A DNA stretch of 64,000 nucleotides from Gammaproteobacteria bacterium (GCA_028821405.1 JAPPGK010000028.1:1-64000), one strand, 5' to 3'. Counted from the first letter of the stretch, positions 36,054 to 46,461 are shown. The notes: generated by a model not told the origin, from the sequence alone. A program made the numbers and translations.

Positions 36054-36102
36054 ACCGTGTTCCCGGCGACGACGCGCCCTGGCGGGCGCGTTAGGGTCGC
36101 CC

Positions 36103-36921
36103 CTACTTGGTCGCCGTCAACTCGAAGAGAAGGGGAAGCAGGTCGCGGTCGAAGGGTAGTCGCCAGAGGCCATCGTCGCCTTGGGTCATGCCGGAAAACT
36201 GCCTGTAGAGGGTTGCCGGGTGCTCGGCGAATGACGTGAGGCGCAGGCCCGCATCCAAGAGGGCGCCAAGGATCTCGCCGATGCTGTGCTGCCATTCGTG
36301 GCATGCCGAGGCGATGGGTTGTTCGCCCGCGTAGGATGGCGCGCCGCCGGCGAAGGACATGCCGTCGGGGTCGGGGAAGTAGCCGTAGCGGACGTTGAGG
36401 TCGCGCTCGGACGCGAGGGTCGTCTCGTCGTCGAAGACCTGGCTCGCGGGGTGGATTTCGAGGAGGTAGAACAGTCCGCCGGGCTTCAGGTAGCGCGAGA
36501 CCAGACTCGCCCAGGAGACGAGATCCGGGAGCCATGCGAGAACCCCCATGGCGGTGTAGACGATGTCGAACTCGCCATCGAGAACCGCCGGCAGGTCGTA
36601 GATGTTCGAACGGATGAACCGGGCATCGAGTCCGGCCTCGTCGTTCAGCCGACGTGCCAGGGCGACGGCCTCGTCCGAGATGTCGACGCCGGTGGCCTTC
36701 GCGCCAAGGCGCACCCAGGACAGGGTGTCGAGGCCGAAGTGGCATTGCAGGTGCAGGAGCGACTTGCCGCGAACGTCGCCTACGGTCGCGCGTTCGAATT
36801 GGCTCAAGGTATTCCGACCCGACTTGAAGCCCGTCACATCGTAGAAGTCGGACGCGGCGTGGACCGGCGTCCGTTCGTTCCAGTTCGCGCGATTCAGCGC
36901 GATGCGCGCATCATTGGCCAT
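36103..36921 (-). CDS. Class I SAM-dependent methyltransferase
   Basis: 272 residues. LLHLQCHFGLDTLSW is motif I in a form common in this subfamily (HLQCHxG), with ATGVDISDEAV as motif II and FDIVYTAMGVLAWLP as motif IV. The family acts on small molecules; the substrate is unknown. Third gene of a minus-strand run with the desaturase and the DUF255 protein (18 bp after the latter). Confidence 0.8.
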   Translation of the reverse strand: MANDARIALNRANWNERTPVHAASDFYDVTGFKSGRNTLSQFERATVGDVRGKSLLHLQCHFGLDTLSWVRLGAKATGVDISDEAVALARRLNDEAGLDARFIRSNIYDLPAVLDGEFDIVYTAMGVLAWLPDLVSWASLVSRYLKPGGLFYLLEIHPASQVFDDETTLASERDLNVRYGYFPDPDGMSFAGGAPSYAGEQPIASACHEWQHSIGEILGALLDAGLRLTSFAEHPATLYRQFSGMTQGDDGLWRLPFDRDLLPLLFELTATK

Positions 36922-36939
36922 GGTATTCCCGCCGTCACG

Positions 36940-39015
36940 CTACGCGATTGCCTTCTTGAATTCGGCAAGATCCTTGATCGGTGCCGAGCACTGCAGACCG
37001 GTGCAGATGTAGCCGGCCACCGCCGGATCGACATCGTCGGTGACCAACCGTAGGGGATTGGCCGGCGGCAGGTAGCTCGGCAGTCGCCGGGCGTCCTCGG
37101 GTATGCCATACACGAGGCGCGACGGTCGGTAGCCGGCGCGAGCCGCTGCCAGCCACGGCGCGAGAGCCTCGCCGGGCCCGCGGACGATTACAAGCTCGCC
37201 CGGATGCCGGTGTTCCTCGAGGGCGGTAAGCAGCGTGCAGTGGCTTGCCGGATGCTGCGCGATGAAACCGCGCCCCCAGGCGACCGTCTGCTCGGCTGCG
37301 GTCAGGAAGCGGGGCTCCCCGAGCAGGTGACCGAGGCCGAGGAGGGCCCGGGCGGCGACGCCGTTGCCGGGCGGCATGGCATCGTCCGCAGTGGGCTTCG
37401 GCCGGTGGATGAGCTGTTCGTGATCGTGAGCGGTGAAGAAGAAACCACCGGTGTCCGGATCCTGAAAGCGCCGGAGCAGCTCGTTGCCGAGAAAGATGGC
37501 GAAGTCCAGGTCGTCGTCACGCCACACCGCGGAAAGCAGCGACAACACGCCGAGGAGCATGTTGGCGTAGTCGTCCAGGTAGGCCGGGTAGTTGACGGTG
37601 CCGTCCTTCCAGGTCGCGAACAGCCTGCCGTCGTCGACCATCCGCGTGCGCACGAAGTCGACAGCCCGGGCCGCCGAGTCGACCCACGCCGGCTCGCCGA
37701 GCCGTACGCCGGCCTTGGCCATGCCGTGGATCGCGAGGCCGTTCCACGCTGCGATTACCTTCTCGTCCTTGCCCGGCGGCACCCGTTTGACGCGTTCCGC
37801 GAGCAACTTGGTCTTGGCGCTCGCGAGCAGCGCTTCCGCCTTGTCTTCGTCGAGGTATAGCCGTTCGACGACGGAGCGCCAGGAGTCGCGCCGGCACAGG
37901 TTCCATTTGCCTTCGAAGTTGGCTGGCTTGTCGAGGCCGTAGAGCGTCTCGACGAGCAGGTACTCGTCCTCGGTCAAGGCCCGTTTCACGGCATCCCGGC
38001 GCCACACGTAGAACTTGCCCTCCACGCCCTCGCTGTCGGCGTCCTGGGCGGCGAAGTAGCCCCCGTCGGGATGCTGCATCTCGCGCATCATCCAACCGGC
38101 CGTATCCCGTACGGCACCGGCGAACAGCGAATCGGAACCGAGCCCCAAGGCGTCCGAATAGAGCGCCAGCAATGCGCCGTTGTCGTAGAGCATCTTCTCG
38201 AAGTGGGGGATCGTCCACCGTCGGTCCGTCGAGTACCGGCAGAAGCCGCCGCCCAAGTGGTCGTAGATGCCGCCCCGGGCCATCTTCGTCAAGGTGGTCA
38301 TGACGATGTTGAGCGCTACGCGGTCGGGCTTGAGCGAGAGATCGGCATGGCGGCGCGCCCAATGCCGCAGCAGCCGCTCGATCGCCGTCGGCATCGGGAA
38401 CTTCGGTGCCGAACCGAAACCTCCCGCCGCCGAGTCGTACATGGCTTCGAGTTGCTCCCGGGCGTTCGCCATCAGGGTCTCGTCGTCCTCTTCGGACTCG
38501 TGCTCGAGTCGCTCGAGATTCGCGAAAACGGCGGCGAGGCGCTCGCCTTGGGTTGCGACTTCCGCACGTTTCGCCGCGTAGGTGTCGCCGATGCGCATCA
38601 GGAGGTCGGTGAAGCCCGGCAGCCCGTGCCGCGGCTGGCACGGGAAATAGGTTCCCGTGAAGAACGGCAGAAGCGTCGGCGGATCGAGGAATACGGTCAA
38701 CGGCCAGCCACCCGCCTGTCGGGTCAACAGCTGGTGGCTCAGTTGGTAGATGCGGTCCAAGTCCGGCCGTTCCTCCCGGTCGACCTTGATGTTGACGAAG
38801 CGGGCATTCATGACTTCCGCCGTCGCCGTATCCTCGAAGGACTCGTGGGCCATGACGTGACACCAGTGGCAGGACGAATAGCCGATGGAGAGCAGGATCG
38901 GCACCTTCTCGGCCCGGGCGCGTTCGATCGCCTCCTCGCCCCACGGATACCAGTCGACGGGATTGTCGGCGTGTTGGCGGAGGTAGGGACTCGTCTCCCG
39001 GGCAAGCCGGTTCAT
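36940..39015 (-). CDS. DUF255 thioredoxin-domain protein (YyaL/SPATA20 type)
   Basis: 691 residues. The N-terminal ~160 form a thioredoxin-like domain with [20 protein letters not shown], whose CHWC (49-52) is the CxxC motif. The remainder is an (alpha/alpha)6-barrel resembling N-acylglucosamine epimerases or cellulases ([47 protein letters not shown]). The family is widespread and its reaction is not established. A long overlapping frame in the same region (to 39991) is a shadow. Confidence 0.9.
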   Translation of the reverse strand: MNRLARETSPYLRQHADNPVDWYPWGEEAIERARAEKVPILLSIGYSSCHWCHVMAHESFEDTATAEVMNARFVNIKVDREERPDLDRIYQLSHQLLTRQAGGWPLTVFLDPPTLLPFFTGTYFPCQPRHGLPGFTDLLMRIGDTYAAKRAEVATQGERLAAVFANLERLEHESEEDDETLMANAREQLEAMYDSAAGGFGSAPKFPMPTAIERLLRHWARRHADLSLKPDRVALNIVMTTLTKMARGGIYDHLGGGFCRYSTDRRWTIPHFEKMLYDNGALLALYSDALGLGSDSLFAGAVRDTAGWMMREMQHPDGGYFAAQDADSEGVEGKFYVWRRDAVKRALTEDEYLLVETLYGLDKPANFEGKWNLCRRDSWRSVVERLYLDEDKAEALLASAKTKLLAERVKRVPPGKDEKVIAAWNGLAIHGMAKAGVRLGEPAWVDSAARAVDFVRTRMVDDGRLFATWKDGTVNYPAYLDDYANMLLGVLSLLSAVWRDDDLDFAIFLGNELLRRFQDPDTGGFFFTAHDHEQLIHRPKPTADDAMPPGNGVAARALLGLGHLLGEPRFLTAAEQTVAWGRGFIAQHPASHCTLLTALEEHRHPGELVIVRGPGEALAPWLAAARAGYRPSRLVYGIPEDARRLPSYLPPANPLRLVTDDVDPAVAGYICTGLQCSAPIKDLAEFKKAIA

Positions 39016-39021
39016 GGCGTG

Positions 39022-40128
39022 CTATGCGGCCGGCGGTACGCGGATCGACCGGGAGCTCTCCCGGTGTGTCGGTGCCGGGCACTCGGGGACGAACCGGTAC
39101 GTGGGGTCGGCGATGCACTTCTTGCGCAGTGCCAGGAGTTCGCGCCAGGTGGCGACGAGACCGTGGGTGGCTGGCGGGAGGTCGTGTTCGATCGCCTTGC
39201 GCAGCTTCGGCAGGTTGTAGAAGGGCACGGCGGGATACATGTGGTGTTCCAGATGGTACTGCATGTTCCAGTAGTAGAACGCGGGAAGCCACGAACAGGT
39301 GAACGTTCGGGTGTTCTGGCGAAAGTCCGGGATGTCGGGGTTCAGGCCGTAGTGCTGGGGTCGCCCGCACAGCAGCCCAAACCAGGCGCAATAGAACGTG
39401 CCGAAGGTGTAGACGACGATCAGGAACGCGTTCCCGGAGAGCAGGAAAGCCAGCGCCAGCACCCCGTGGCCGCCGAGCAGCGTGCGTGCCCAGTTGCGAT
39501 GCCGACGACGCAGTGGTTCGTTCGATTCCGGAAGGACATGGTTGTACCAGTCGCCTTGGATCCGACCGTTGGCGTGGTGCCAGACGAGCTTGAGCCGCTG
39601 CCAGGTCGCCAACGGATCCCAGGCGAGGATGCCCAGCCAGAAACGCCATCGGCGCAGACTGAATCGTATGGGCAGGGGGACCTCGCCGTCGTAGTCGCGA
39701 TGGCAGGTGGCCTGGTGGTGAATCGCGTGGCTCTCTTGGTACCAGATGTAGTCCGACCAACTGATGAACGCATAGACCTTCTCGAAAAACGCGTTCAGAT
39801 TCTTCGACTTGAAGACCGTTCGGTGCTGAAGCTCGTGTACGGCGATTAACCCCATGAACGGGCCAATGGTCCCGTGTATGAACAACGACGCCAACAGGAG
39901 TGGTACCGACCACGGCCAGTTGGTGCCGTCGATGTTGAGGAATGCGAGGTACGCCAAGGCCCCGGTAACGAAGAAGAGCCCGAGGTGGCAAAGCGTCTGG
40001 GTCCAGCCGCTAAGGTCGTTGCGCTGCATCAGTTCGGCGAGGGTTGCCCGATCGATGGGGCTTCGGTACCAGTCGATCTTGAAGTCGGAGACAAACGGCG
40101 GCTTGGGGGTAGTCGCTTGCATGGTCAT
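39022..40128 (-). CDS. Membrane fatty-acid desaturase family protein
   Basis: 368 residues from ATG 40128 (also ATG 40122). Histidine boxes HELQHR, HAIHHQATCH and HLEHH are the di-iron ligands of integral-membrane desaturases/hydroxylases. Several hydrophobic stretches (GLFFVTGALAYLAFL, VPLLLASLFIHGTIGPFMGL, VLALAFLLSGNAFLIVVY) form the membrane anchor. Substrate (acyl lipid or carotenoid) is not predictable. Seven bp before the DUF255 gene. Confidence 0.88.
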   Translation of the reverse strand: MTMQATTPKPPFVSDFKIDWYRSPIDRATLAELMQRNDLSGWTQTLCHLGLFFVTGALAYLAFLNIDGTNWPWSVPLLLASLFIHGTIGPFMGLIAVHELQHRTVFKSKNLNAFFEKVYAFISWSDYIWYQESHAIHHQATCHRDYDGEVPLPIRFSLRRWRFWLGILAWDPLATWQRLKLVWHHANGRIQGDWYNHVLPESNEPLRRRHRNWARTLLGGHGVLALAFLLSGNAFLIVVYTFGTFYCAWFGLLCGRPQHYGLNPDIPDFRQNTRTFTCSWLPAFYYWNMQYHLEHHMYPAVPFYNLPKLRKAIEHDLPPATHGLVATWRELLALRKKCIADPTYRFVPECPAPTHRESSRSIRVPPAA

Positions 40129-40302
40129 CCGCAAATGGGGTCCGGGTATTGTGCCGGAGACGCTCGGTATCGGCGCTCCGGCCGTGGGCGATCATTACCG
40201 ATTCACCGTAGAGGCTTGCGCAGCGCCGGTCAACCGGGTGTAGCGGTGTCGACCGGCGAGCCCCAACGTGCCGTTACTGCACCAATGTGGAACAATCGGT
40301 GA

Positions 40303-40830
40303 ATGGAGGGATATTCGGACAACCTCGACCGCGACGGATTTCGACCCAACGTAGGGATTGTTCTGCACAATGATCGTGGCCAGGTGTTCTGGGGACGCCG
40401 TGTTGGCGGATTTGACGCTTGGCAGTTCCCCCAGGGCGGTATCGAACGGGGCGAGTCCATCGAACAAGCGCTGTACCGTGAACTGCACGAGGAGGTGGGG
40501 CTCAACGAACCGGATGTGGAAATCCGGTGCCGCACCCGGGGTTGGCTTCGTTATCGAACCCCGGAGGGTCTGCGCCGGCGCGGTTCGGCACCGGGTTTTC
40601 AAGGCCAGAAGCAGAAGTGGTTTCTGCTTCGCTTGCTCGTTGACGACAGCGCGGTCTGTACGTTGCGTGCCGACAAGCCCGAGTTCGACGAATGGCGCTG
40701 GGTGAGCTACTGGTATCCGGTAGGCCAGGTCATCGCCTTCAAACGGGGTGTGTACCGGCGTGCGCTACGTGAGCTGGCGCCCTCGCTTACCGTCGCGACC
40801 GGCAATGGCGAACCGTGCTCGACGCGCTGA
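40303..40830 (+). CDS. rppH: RNA pyrophosphohydrolase
   Basis: Removes pyrophosphate from mRNA 5' ends and starts decay. 175 residues. [10 protein letters not shown] and [10 protein letters not shown] are family-specific; the Nudix box runs from 45 to 67 (GGIERGE then RELHEEVG). C-terminal [14 protein letters not shown] is conserved. The last 16 bp overlap ptsP, and the rppH-ptsP pair is conserved. Confidence 0.96.
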   Translation: MEGYSDNLDRDGFRPNVGIVLHNDRGQVFWGRRVGGFDAWQFPQGGIERGESIEQALYRELHEEVGLNEPDVEIRCRTRGWLRYRTPEGLRRRGSAPGFQGQKQKWFLLRLLVDDSAVCTLRADKPEFDEWRWVSYWYPVGQVIAFKRGVYRRALRELAPSLTVATGNGEPCSTR

Positions 40831-43106
40831 GACAAATCGTCCAGGACGTGGGGGCCGCCTCCGGCTTCCGTGCCGCCTTGGACCTCCTTGTCGCCCGGGT
40901 CTCGATGATCCTCGATGCGGAGGTCTGTTCGATCTATCTGCGCGACCAGCAGACCCGCCGTTTCGTGTTCGTGGCCAACGAAGGGTTCAACCAGGAGATG
41001 GTCGGGCGCGTGTCCCTGGACCCCACGGAGGGCGTCGTGGGGCTCGTGGCGGAGCGTGCCGAGCCCATCAATCTGGAGAATGCCCCGGCGCACGACCGCT
41101 ACCACAAGATACTGGGCATCGGCGAGGAGTCGTTCCAGGCTTTCCTCGGCGTCCCGATCATCCATGTCCGCGAGGTTCTGGGCGTTCTCGTGGTCCAGGA
41201 CCGGGAGTCCCGGCGCTACCGCGAAGAAGAGGTCGCGTTCCTGGTCACCCTGGCGGCGCAGGTCGCGGGACTGGTTGCACACGCCGAGGCCACCGGCGAC
41301 GTCGACGACCTGTTTCCGGGCGCCGATGGCACGGCAGACCGCGAAGCCCGCTTTCACGGCATCCCTGGGGTTGCCGGCATCGGCATCGGCACCGCCTACG
41401 TCGTACTGCCGGCGGCGCGCCTGGAACTGGTCACGGATCGCGAAGCCGACGACGTGGAAGCCGAGCTTGCGCTCTTCGACCGGGCGATTGGTCAAGCTCG
41501 CGACGACATCGAGCGGATCAACGCGCAGATGGCGAAGAGCCTCGGGCCCGAGGAACGCGAGCTGTTCGATGCCTATCTGCACATGCTCGATGACGGCGCG
41601 CTGGCGGGGGATGTGAGGTCCGGCATTCGCGAGGGGCAATGGGCCCAGGGCGCCCTGAAGCACGCCATCCTCGAACAGGCCGCGACCTTCGAGCGGATGC
41701 AGGATTCCTACCTGCGCGAGCGGTCCGCCGACGTGCGCGAACTTGGCCAGCGGGTGCTGGCCAACCTGCAGGAAATCGGCGATACCCGGGTGAGCTACCC
41801 GGAAGAGATGGTTCTCGTCGCCGAGGAGCTCACGGCGCCCATGATGGCGGAACTTCCCATCGAGCGACTGCGAGGAATCGTCTCGCTCAAGGGGTCGCGC
41901 AACTCCCACGGCGCGATTCTCGCCGATGCGTTGGGCATCCCGACGGTGATGGGTGCCGTGAACGTGCCCATCTACGAGCTCGAAAACCGAACCGTCGTCG
42001 TCGACGGTCACTACGGCGAGGTATTCGTCAACCCCAGTTCGGCGGTTCGCGACCTCTACGACGGTTTCCAGGAGGAAGAGGAGGAGTTCGCACGGGAACT
42101 CGAGACCCTGCGCGACCAGCCGAGCATCACCCGCGACGGCCACCGCATCAACCTATGGGTCAACATCGGCCTGGTGAGCGAAATCACCCGTTCATTGGAT
42201 CGCGGGGCGGAGGGTATCGGCTTGTTCCGCACCGAGGTGCCGTTTGCCGTGGGTGATCGTTTCCCCACCGAGGAGGAGCAGCGGGTCATCTACCGTGAAC
42301 ACATGGAGGCCTTCGATCCGCGCCCGGTGACCATGCGAACCCTGGATATCGGGGGGGACAAGCCGCTGTCCTACTTCCCCATCGAAGAGGAGAACCCGTT
42401 CCTCGGCTGGCGGGGCATTCGCATCACCCTGGATCATCCGGAGATCTTCCTCGCCCAGGTGCGCGCCATGATCAAGGCCAATGACGGCTTGGAATGCATC
42501 CTGCGGATCATGTTGCCGATGGTAAGCCGCTTGGAGCAGGTGGAGGATGCCAGGGCGCTGATCCGCCGTGCCTACCAGGAGGTCAGGGAGGAAGGCCACG
42601 ACGTCAAGGCGCCGCTGATCGGGGTGATGATCGAGGTTCCGGGCGCCATCTACCTGATCCGCGAGTTCGCCCGGGCGGTGGACTTCGTGGCCGTCGGGTC
42701 CAACGACTTGACGCAATACATGCTCGCCGTCGACCGCAACAACTCGCGGGTCGCCGATCTCTTCGAGGAGGTCCACCCGTCGATGCTGCACGCGCTACGC
42801 GAAATCGCCAAGGCCTGCCACGCGGAAGGCAAGCCGGTCGGGATTTGCGGCGAGCTCGCAGGCACCCCGGAGGGGGCGGTGCTTTGCGTCGGCATGGGCT
42901 ATGACGTGCTCTCGATGAACGCCGCGAACCTGCCGCGGGTCAAATGGGTGATTCGCCACGTGTCGCTGCTCGACTGCCGCCGCATCCTGGCCCGGGCGCT
43001 CAGGATGCGGTCGAACAGCGAGATTCTCGACTTCGTGCGGGATCAGCTTGTGGGTGCCGGACTCGACCGCGCCGTCCCCCACCACGAGGTGCCGATCAGT
43101 TTCTGA
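40815..43106 (+). CDS. ptsP: PtsP, phosphoenolpyruvate-protein phosphotransferase (EI-Ntr)
   Basis: First component of the nitrogen-related PTS. 763 residues from GTG 40815: an N-terminal GAF domain (about 1-160; glutamine/alpha-ketoglutarate sensing in E. coli), the PTS EI N-domain with [20 protein letters not shown], where His365 is the phospho-acceptor, and a PEP-binding C-terminal domain ([50 protein letters not shown]). Downstream NPr and EIIA-Ntr are not in the window. Confidence 0.96.
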   Translation: MLDALRQIVQDVGAASGFRAALDLLVARVSMILDAEVCSIYLRDQQTRRFVFVANEGFNQEMVGRVSLDPTEGVVGLVAERAEPINLENAPAHDRYHKILGIGEESFQAFLGVPIIHVREVLGVLVVQDRESRRYREEEVAFLVTLAAQVAGLVAHAEATGDVDDLFPGADGTADREARFHGIPGVAGIGIGTAYVVLPAARLELVTDREADDVEAELALFDRAIGQARDDIERINAQMAKSLGPEERELFDAYLHMLDDGALAGDVRSGIREGQWAQGALKHAILEQAATFERMQDSYLRERSADVRELGQRVLANLQEIGDTRVSYPEEMVLVAEELTAPMMAELPIERLRGIVSLKGSRNSHGAILADALGIPTVMGAVNVPIYELENRTVVVDGHYGEVFVNPSSAVRDLYDGFQEEEEEFARELETLRDQPSITRDGHRINLWVNIGLVSEITRSLDRGAEGIGLFRTEVPFAVGDRFPTEEEQRVIYREHMEAFDPRPVTMRTLDIGGDKPLSYFPIEEENPFLGWRGIRITLDHPEIFLAQVRAMIKANDGLECILRIMLPMVSRLEQVEDARALIRRAYQEVREEGHDVKAPLIGVMIEVPGAIYLIREFARAVDFVAVGSNDLTQYMLAVDRNNSRVADLFEEVHPSMLHALREIAKACHAEGKPVGICGELAGTPEGAVLCVGMGYDVLSMNAANLPRVKWVIRHVSLLDCRRILARALRMRSNSEILDFVRDQLVGAGLDRAVPHHEVPISF

Positions 43107-43206
43107 TCGGCCCGGCGTTGCGGGCGGGGCAGCCGCGTCCGAATGACGCGCGTTCGCCATTCGCCGTGCGCGCCGGGGTGCACGCGATCCGCGACGGCAC
43201 GACTTG

Positions 43207-43387
43207 GGTTTCCTCCGGTGCCGCGAGGGTTTCGCGAGGGCTAGGAAACCTCTGTTCAAGTCCGTCCTTGGACTTGAACAGTAGCGAAACAAATAGTTTC
43301 GCTCGCAAATTCAATGGCTTACGCCATCGAATTTGGCGGCACATCCCTGTGCCGCGCTAGGGAAGGTCTTGTTCAGACCTTCCCTAG
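43207..43387. repeat. Seven consecutive hairpins after ptsP
   Basis: In order: GGTTTCCT/AGGAAACC (43207-43250) enclosing CGCGA/TCGCG (43222-43236); CTGTTCAAGTCC/GGACTTGAACAG (43252-43281); AGCGAAAC/GTTTCGCT (43283-43303); CAAATTC-a-ATGGC/GCCAT-c-GAATTTG (43306-43335); GCGGCAC/GTGCCGC (43336-43355); CTAGGGAAGGTCT/AGACCTTCCCTAG (43357-43387). All arms but one are perfect and loops are 4-7 nt. The last stem overlaps the stop codon of the convergent SDR gene. No coding frame. It may combine terminators with a structured RNA. Confidence 0.85.
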
Positions 43388-44166
43388 ACCACCCGAGACA
43401 ATCCGCCGTCCATGTTGATCGCGCAGCCGGTGAGATAGGACGCCGCGTTGGACGCCAGGAACAGGGCCACGTTGCCGCATTCCTCCGCCTCGCCCATGCG
43501 GCCCATCGGCAGCGATTTGCCCGAGTTGGCCATGAATTCCTCGAAGCCCACGCGCTTGTCCGATCGGTCGTAGGCGCGGCGCACCTGATCCGACTTGATG
43601 CTGCCGATCATGAGCGCATTGACCAGCACGTTGTGCGGCGCGCCTTCGCCGGCCAACACCTTGGTGAGTGCCATGCCCGCAGCGCGGGACACGGAAGTCG
43701 GGGCGGAACCGGGCGGCGGGGCCTTGGCCGCGGTATTCAGGATGTTGACGATGCGACCCCAGCGACGCTCCTTCATGCCCGGAAAGACGAGGCGGGCGAA
43801 CCGTATGGCCGCGAACAGCTTGAGATCGAGGTCGGCTTGCCAGATTTCGTCGGTGAGGTCCTCAAAGCGACCGGTCTGGGATTGGCCGGCATTGTTCACC
43901 AGGATGTCCACGGCACCGAGATCCGCGACAACCGCCGCGACGGTTCGCTCGATGGCCTGCGCGTCAGTGACGTCGCAGGGGTAGGCGGCGATGCGTCCGC
44001 CGTCTTGTGCCTCGATGGCTGCCTTGGCTTGCGCGAGCAAGTTCTCCCGGCGCGCGATGAGCGCCACGTTGGCGCCGGCGCCATGGAAGGCTGCTGCCAT
44101 CGCTCGGCCGAGGCCGAGGCTGCCGCCCGTGACCAGGGCGGTGCGACCGGTAAGATCGAGATCCAT
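43384..44166 (-). CDS. SDR-family protein lacking the catalytic Tyr/Lys
   Basis: 260 residues with the Rossmann motif TGGSLGLG (13-20), CDVTD and LVNNAG. By alignment to FabG-like enzymes, the YxxxK pair falls in PTSVSRAA, giving Thr157 and Arg161 instead of Tyr and Lys, and the usual Ser of NISS is in NILNTAA. C-terminal NMDGGLSRVV is typical. NAD(P) binding looks intact, but classical reductase chemistry is doubtful. Alone on the minus strand with the NRDE gene 18 bp upstream. Confidence 0.85.
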   Translation of the reverse strand: MDLDLTGRTALVTGGSLGLGRAMAAAFHGAGANVALIARRENLLAQAKAAIEAQDGGRIAAYPCDVTDAQAIERTVAAVVADLGAVDILVNNAGQSQTGRFEDLTDEIWQADLDLKLFAAIRFARLVFPGMKERRWGRIVNILNTAAKAPPPGSAPTSVSRAAGMALTKVLAGEGAPHNVLVNALMIGSIKSDQVRRAYDRSDKRVGFEEFMANSGKSLPMGRMGEAEECGNVALFLASNAASYLTGCAINMDGGLSRVV

Positions 44167-44184
44167 ATCGTCTCCTCTCGTGGG

Positions 44185-45036
44185 TTACTTCGGGGTGCGC
44201 CCGAACTTGATCGTCGTTGCCGAACGTTCGCCCGGTTCGCCGAACGGTCCGTACTGGCGTTCGACGAATTCTAGCGAGTCGCAGGCAAGGATGACGGCTG
44301 TGCTTGCCCTCGTGCCGTAGTCGGCGCCGTGGATGAAGCACGGCGAATAGCTTCGCTCGGGTGCGAGTTCCCGATCGGGCGGTGTTTCGAGCGGCAGGTG
44401 GGGCAGGGATAGGAGTCGGATGAGGTCGTCGGTCGACGCCTTCGGAGCGATGTCGGCCAGCGCGGCCGCGCCGAATACGGCCTTGGGCCACTGCTCGTAG
44501 CGTCCCACAGCCGGGCCGGGGGCGCCCGGAGGACGTGCCTTCGCCATTCGCTGTGCGTTCCGATGCGCCGCTTGCGGCGCGCCGTGGGGCGGCCCGAGGC
44601 GCGTGTTGGTAAGGCCGTAGACACCGGCGCCGAGCACGCGCACTTCGCCGGTTCGGTTGGAGGTGTAGACCAGGTCGACGCCGTCGTAGGCGATGAAGTT
44701 GAACCCGGCGTAGCGGTCGGGGTCGATGGTGTCGACGAAATCCCGGGCAGGCAGGATTCCGCGCAGAAAGTGCCAGGGCAGGTCGCCGCGAGATCGAGCC
44801 GATTGCGGGGCGCTCCGATCCTCGGTCCAGTTGGTGACCGCCGCGAGACGACCGTCCCGGGACACCGCAAGCCAAGTGCCGAGCGCTTCGTTGTCGCGCC
44901 CGCCGAAGATGACGGTTTGGCCTTCGTCCCACCAGTGTGCGGCACGGGCGGGTCGTGCGTAGAATTCGTCGCGGTTGGCGGCGACGACCAGGGGCCGGTC
45001 TGGGTGCGACCGGTAGGCGAACAGGATCAGGCACAT
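44185..45036 (-). CDS. NRDE-family protein (TANGO2-like)
   Basis: 283 residues. The N-terminal Cys2 (MCLILFAY) and VVAANRDEFYARP with the NRDE motif define the family; Cys2 suggests an Ntn-hydrolase-like fold. GLTNTRL and RSYSPCFIHGADYGTRASTA are conserved. Linked to heme or lipid homeostasis in eukaryotic TANGO2; the bacterial role is unsettled. Divergent from lgt with 11 bp between starts. Confidence 0.88.
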   Translation of the reverse strand: MCLILFAYRSHPDRPLVVAANRDEFYARPARAAHWWDEGQTVIFGGRDNEALGTWLAVSRDGRLAAVTNWTEDRSAPQSARSRGDLPWHFLRGILPARDFVDTIDPDRYAGFNFIAYDGVDLVYTSNRTGEVRVLGAGVYGLTNTRLGPPHGAPQAAHRNAQRMAKARPPGAPGPAVGRYEQWPKAVFGAAALADIAPKASTDDLIRLLSLPHLPLETPPDRELAPERSYSPCFIHGADYGTRASTAVILACDSLEFVERQYGPFGEPGERSATTIKFGRTPK

Positions 45037-45047
45037 AGCGAACGAGT

Positions 45048-45875
45048 ATGAACTATCCCGTGATCGACAAGGTGCTCGTCGACCTGGGTCCGTTGTCGAT
45101 CCGCTGGTACGGGCTGATGTATGTCTTCGGCGTGGCCGCCTTCTACCTGTTGGGGAAGTGGCGGGTGCGGCGCGGCAAGAGCGATTGGTCGGTGTCGGAT
45201 GTTGCCGATCTGGTCTTCTACGGTGTCTTCGGCGTCATCGTCGGGGGACGGGTCGGTTTCGCGCTTTTTTACGGTATGGATATCCTGATCCGCGATCCGC
45301 TTTGGCTATTTCGCATCTGGGAAGGCGGCATGTCCTTCCACGGTGGCCTGTTGGGCGTGATCGTCGCCTGCTGGGTGTTCGCACGCAGGACCCAGCGGCG
45401 CTTCCTCGAGATCACCGACTTTGCCGCGCCACTGGCGCCATTGGGTCTTGGGCTCGGTAGGCTCGGCAACTTCATCAATGCCGAGTTGCCGGGGCGGGTA
45501 ACCGAACTGCCGTTCGGTGTGCACTTTCCCTGCGACAGCGTTCGGGAATTGACGCTACGCTGCTTCGGCGACTTCGAGGCCGTCACCCGGCACGTGTCCA
45601 GCCTCTACCAGGCCGTCTCGGACGGCGTTGTGCTCTTGCTCGTCGTTTGGCTCTACGCTGCCAGGCCCCGTGCCGCCGGTCGGGCGTCGGGGATGTTCCT
45701 GGTGGTGTACGGCACCCTTCGGTTCCTGACCGAGTTTGCGCGGGAGCCCGACCCCGGCCGGGGGTTCGTTGCATTCGACTGGATGACCACCGGACAACTC
45801 CTGTCCTTGCCCATGTTGCTGTTGGGTATCTTCCTGCTCGTCTGGCGCGCGCGACAACGAACCACCCCGTCGTGA
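45048..45875 (+). CDS. lgt: Prolipoprotein diacylglyceryl transferase
   Basis: Inner-membrane enzyme adding diacylglycerol to the lipobox Cys. 275 residues with about seven TM segments. PLSIRWYGLMYVFGV, GGRVGFALFYG, WEGGMSFHGGLLGV (catalytic His) and LGRLGNFINAELPGRVTE (Lgt signature with GNFINxE) are conserved. thyA, its usual downstream neighbour in gammaproteobacteria, is missing; folA follows after 27 bp. Confidence 0.96.
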   Translation: MNYPVIDKVLVDLGPLSIRWYGLMYVFGVAAFYLLGKWRVRRGKSDWSVSDVADLVFYGVFGVIVGGRVGFALFYGMDILIRDPLWLFRIWEGGMSFHGGLLGVIVACWVFARRTQRRFLEITDFAAPLAPLGLGLGRLGNFINAELPGRVTELPFGVHFPCDSVRELTLRCFGDFEAVTRHVSSLYQAVSDGVVLLLVVWLYAARPRAAGRASGMFLVVYGTLRFLTEFAREPDPGRGFVAFDWMTTGQLLSLPMLLLGIFLLVWRARQRTTPS

Positions 45876-45902
45876 GATCGTGAGTTAGGCGGCGAGCCAA
45901 AA

Positions 45903-46394
45903 ATGCCCCAGCGCCTCTCGCTGATCTGGGCCATGACCCGGAACCGTGTGATCGGCAACGCCGGTGCCTTGCCGTGGGATCTACCCGACGAGATGGCCCA
46001 TTTCACGCGAACCACGCTCGGGCATCCGGTCATCATGGGTCGGCGCACGTTTCAATCCCGCGGCTCGCCATTGCCCGGGCGCCCCAATATCGTCCTGTCG
46101 AGGCGAGCTTTCGTCGCTGCCGGCGCCACCACCGTTCCCGACTTGGACGCGGCGTTGACGGCGGCGGGCGAAGGAGACTGCTTCGTCATCGGCGGGGTAT
46201 GGCCATTGATCGAAGCCCTTCCCCGCGCCGATCGGCTGATCGTGACGGTCATCGATGCGGAGATCCCAGGCGACACCGTGCTGCCTGATCTGGACCTGGA
46301 GGCCTGGCGCATTGCCGACTGCGCCCCTCACGAGGTGGACGAACGGCATCCGTTCGCGTTCACCGTCATAACGATGACCCGCCGGGCCGGGTGA
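45903..46394 (+). CDS. folA: Dihydrofolate reductase
   Basis: NADPH-dependent reduction of dihydrofolate; 163 residues. IWAMTRNRVIGNAGALPWDL contains the catalytic acidic residue region (LPWDLPDEM with Asp), VIMGRRTFQSRG is the NADPH-binding segment, and FVIGGVWPLIEALPRADRL has the GG motif (usual IGGAxLY; here VWPLI). It probably forms an operon with lgt. A GC hairpin terminator follows. Confidence 0.93.
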   Translation: MPQRLSLIWAMTRNRVIGNAGALPWDLPDEMAHFTRTTLGHPVIMGRRTFQSRGSPLPGRPNIVLSRRAFVAAGATTVPDLDAALTAAGEGDCFVIGGVWPLIEALPRADRLIVTVIDAEIPGDTVLPDLDLEAWRIADCAPHEVDERHPFAFTVITMTRRAG

Positions 46395-46461
46395 CGAACC
46401 GTCGTCTGGGAGTGGTCCGCCCTTGGCGATTGCCTGGGTTTCGGGCGACAAACCAACCCCA

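Noticed and set aside
38071-39849. 592-codon open frame on the plus strand
   Set aside because: Antisense to the DUF255 and desaturase genes, which carry clear motifs; high GC keeps opposite frames open.
37517-39991. Very long (824-codon) open frame on the minus strand
   Set aside because: It is a shadow of the DUF255 and desaturase genes in another frame; its translation is Arg/Pro/Gly-rich with no family motif.
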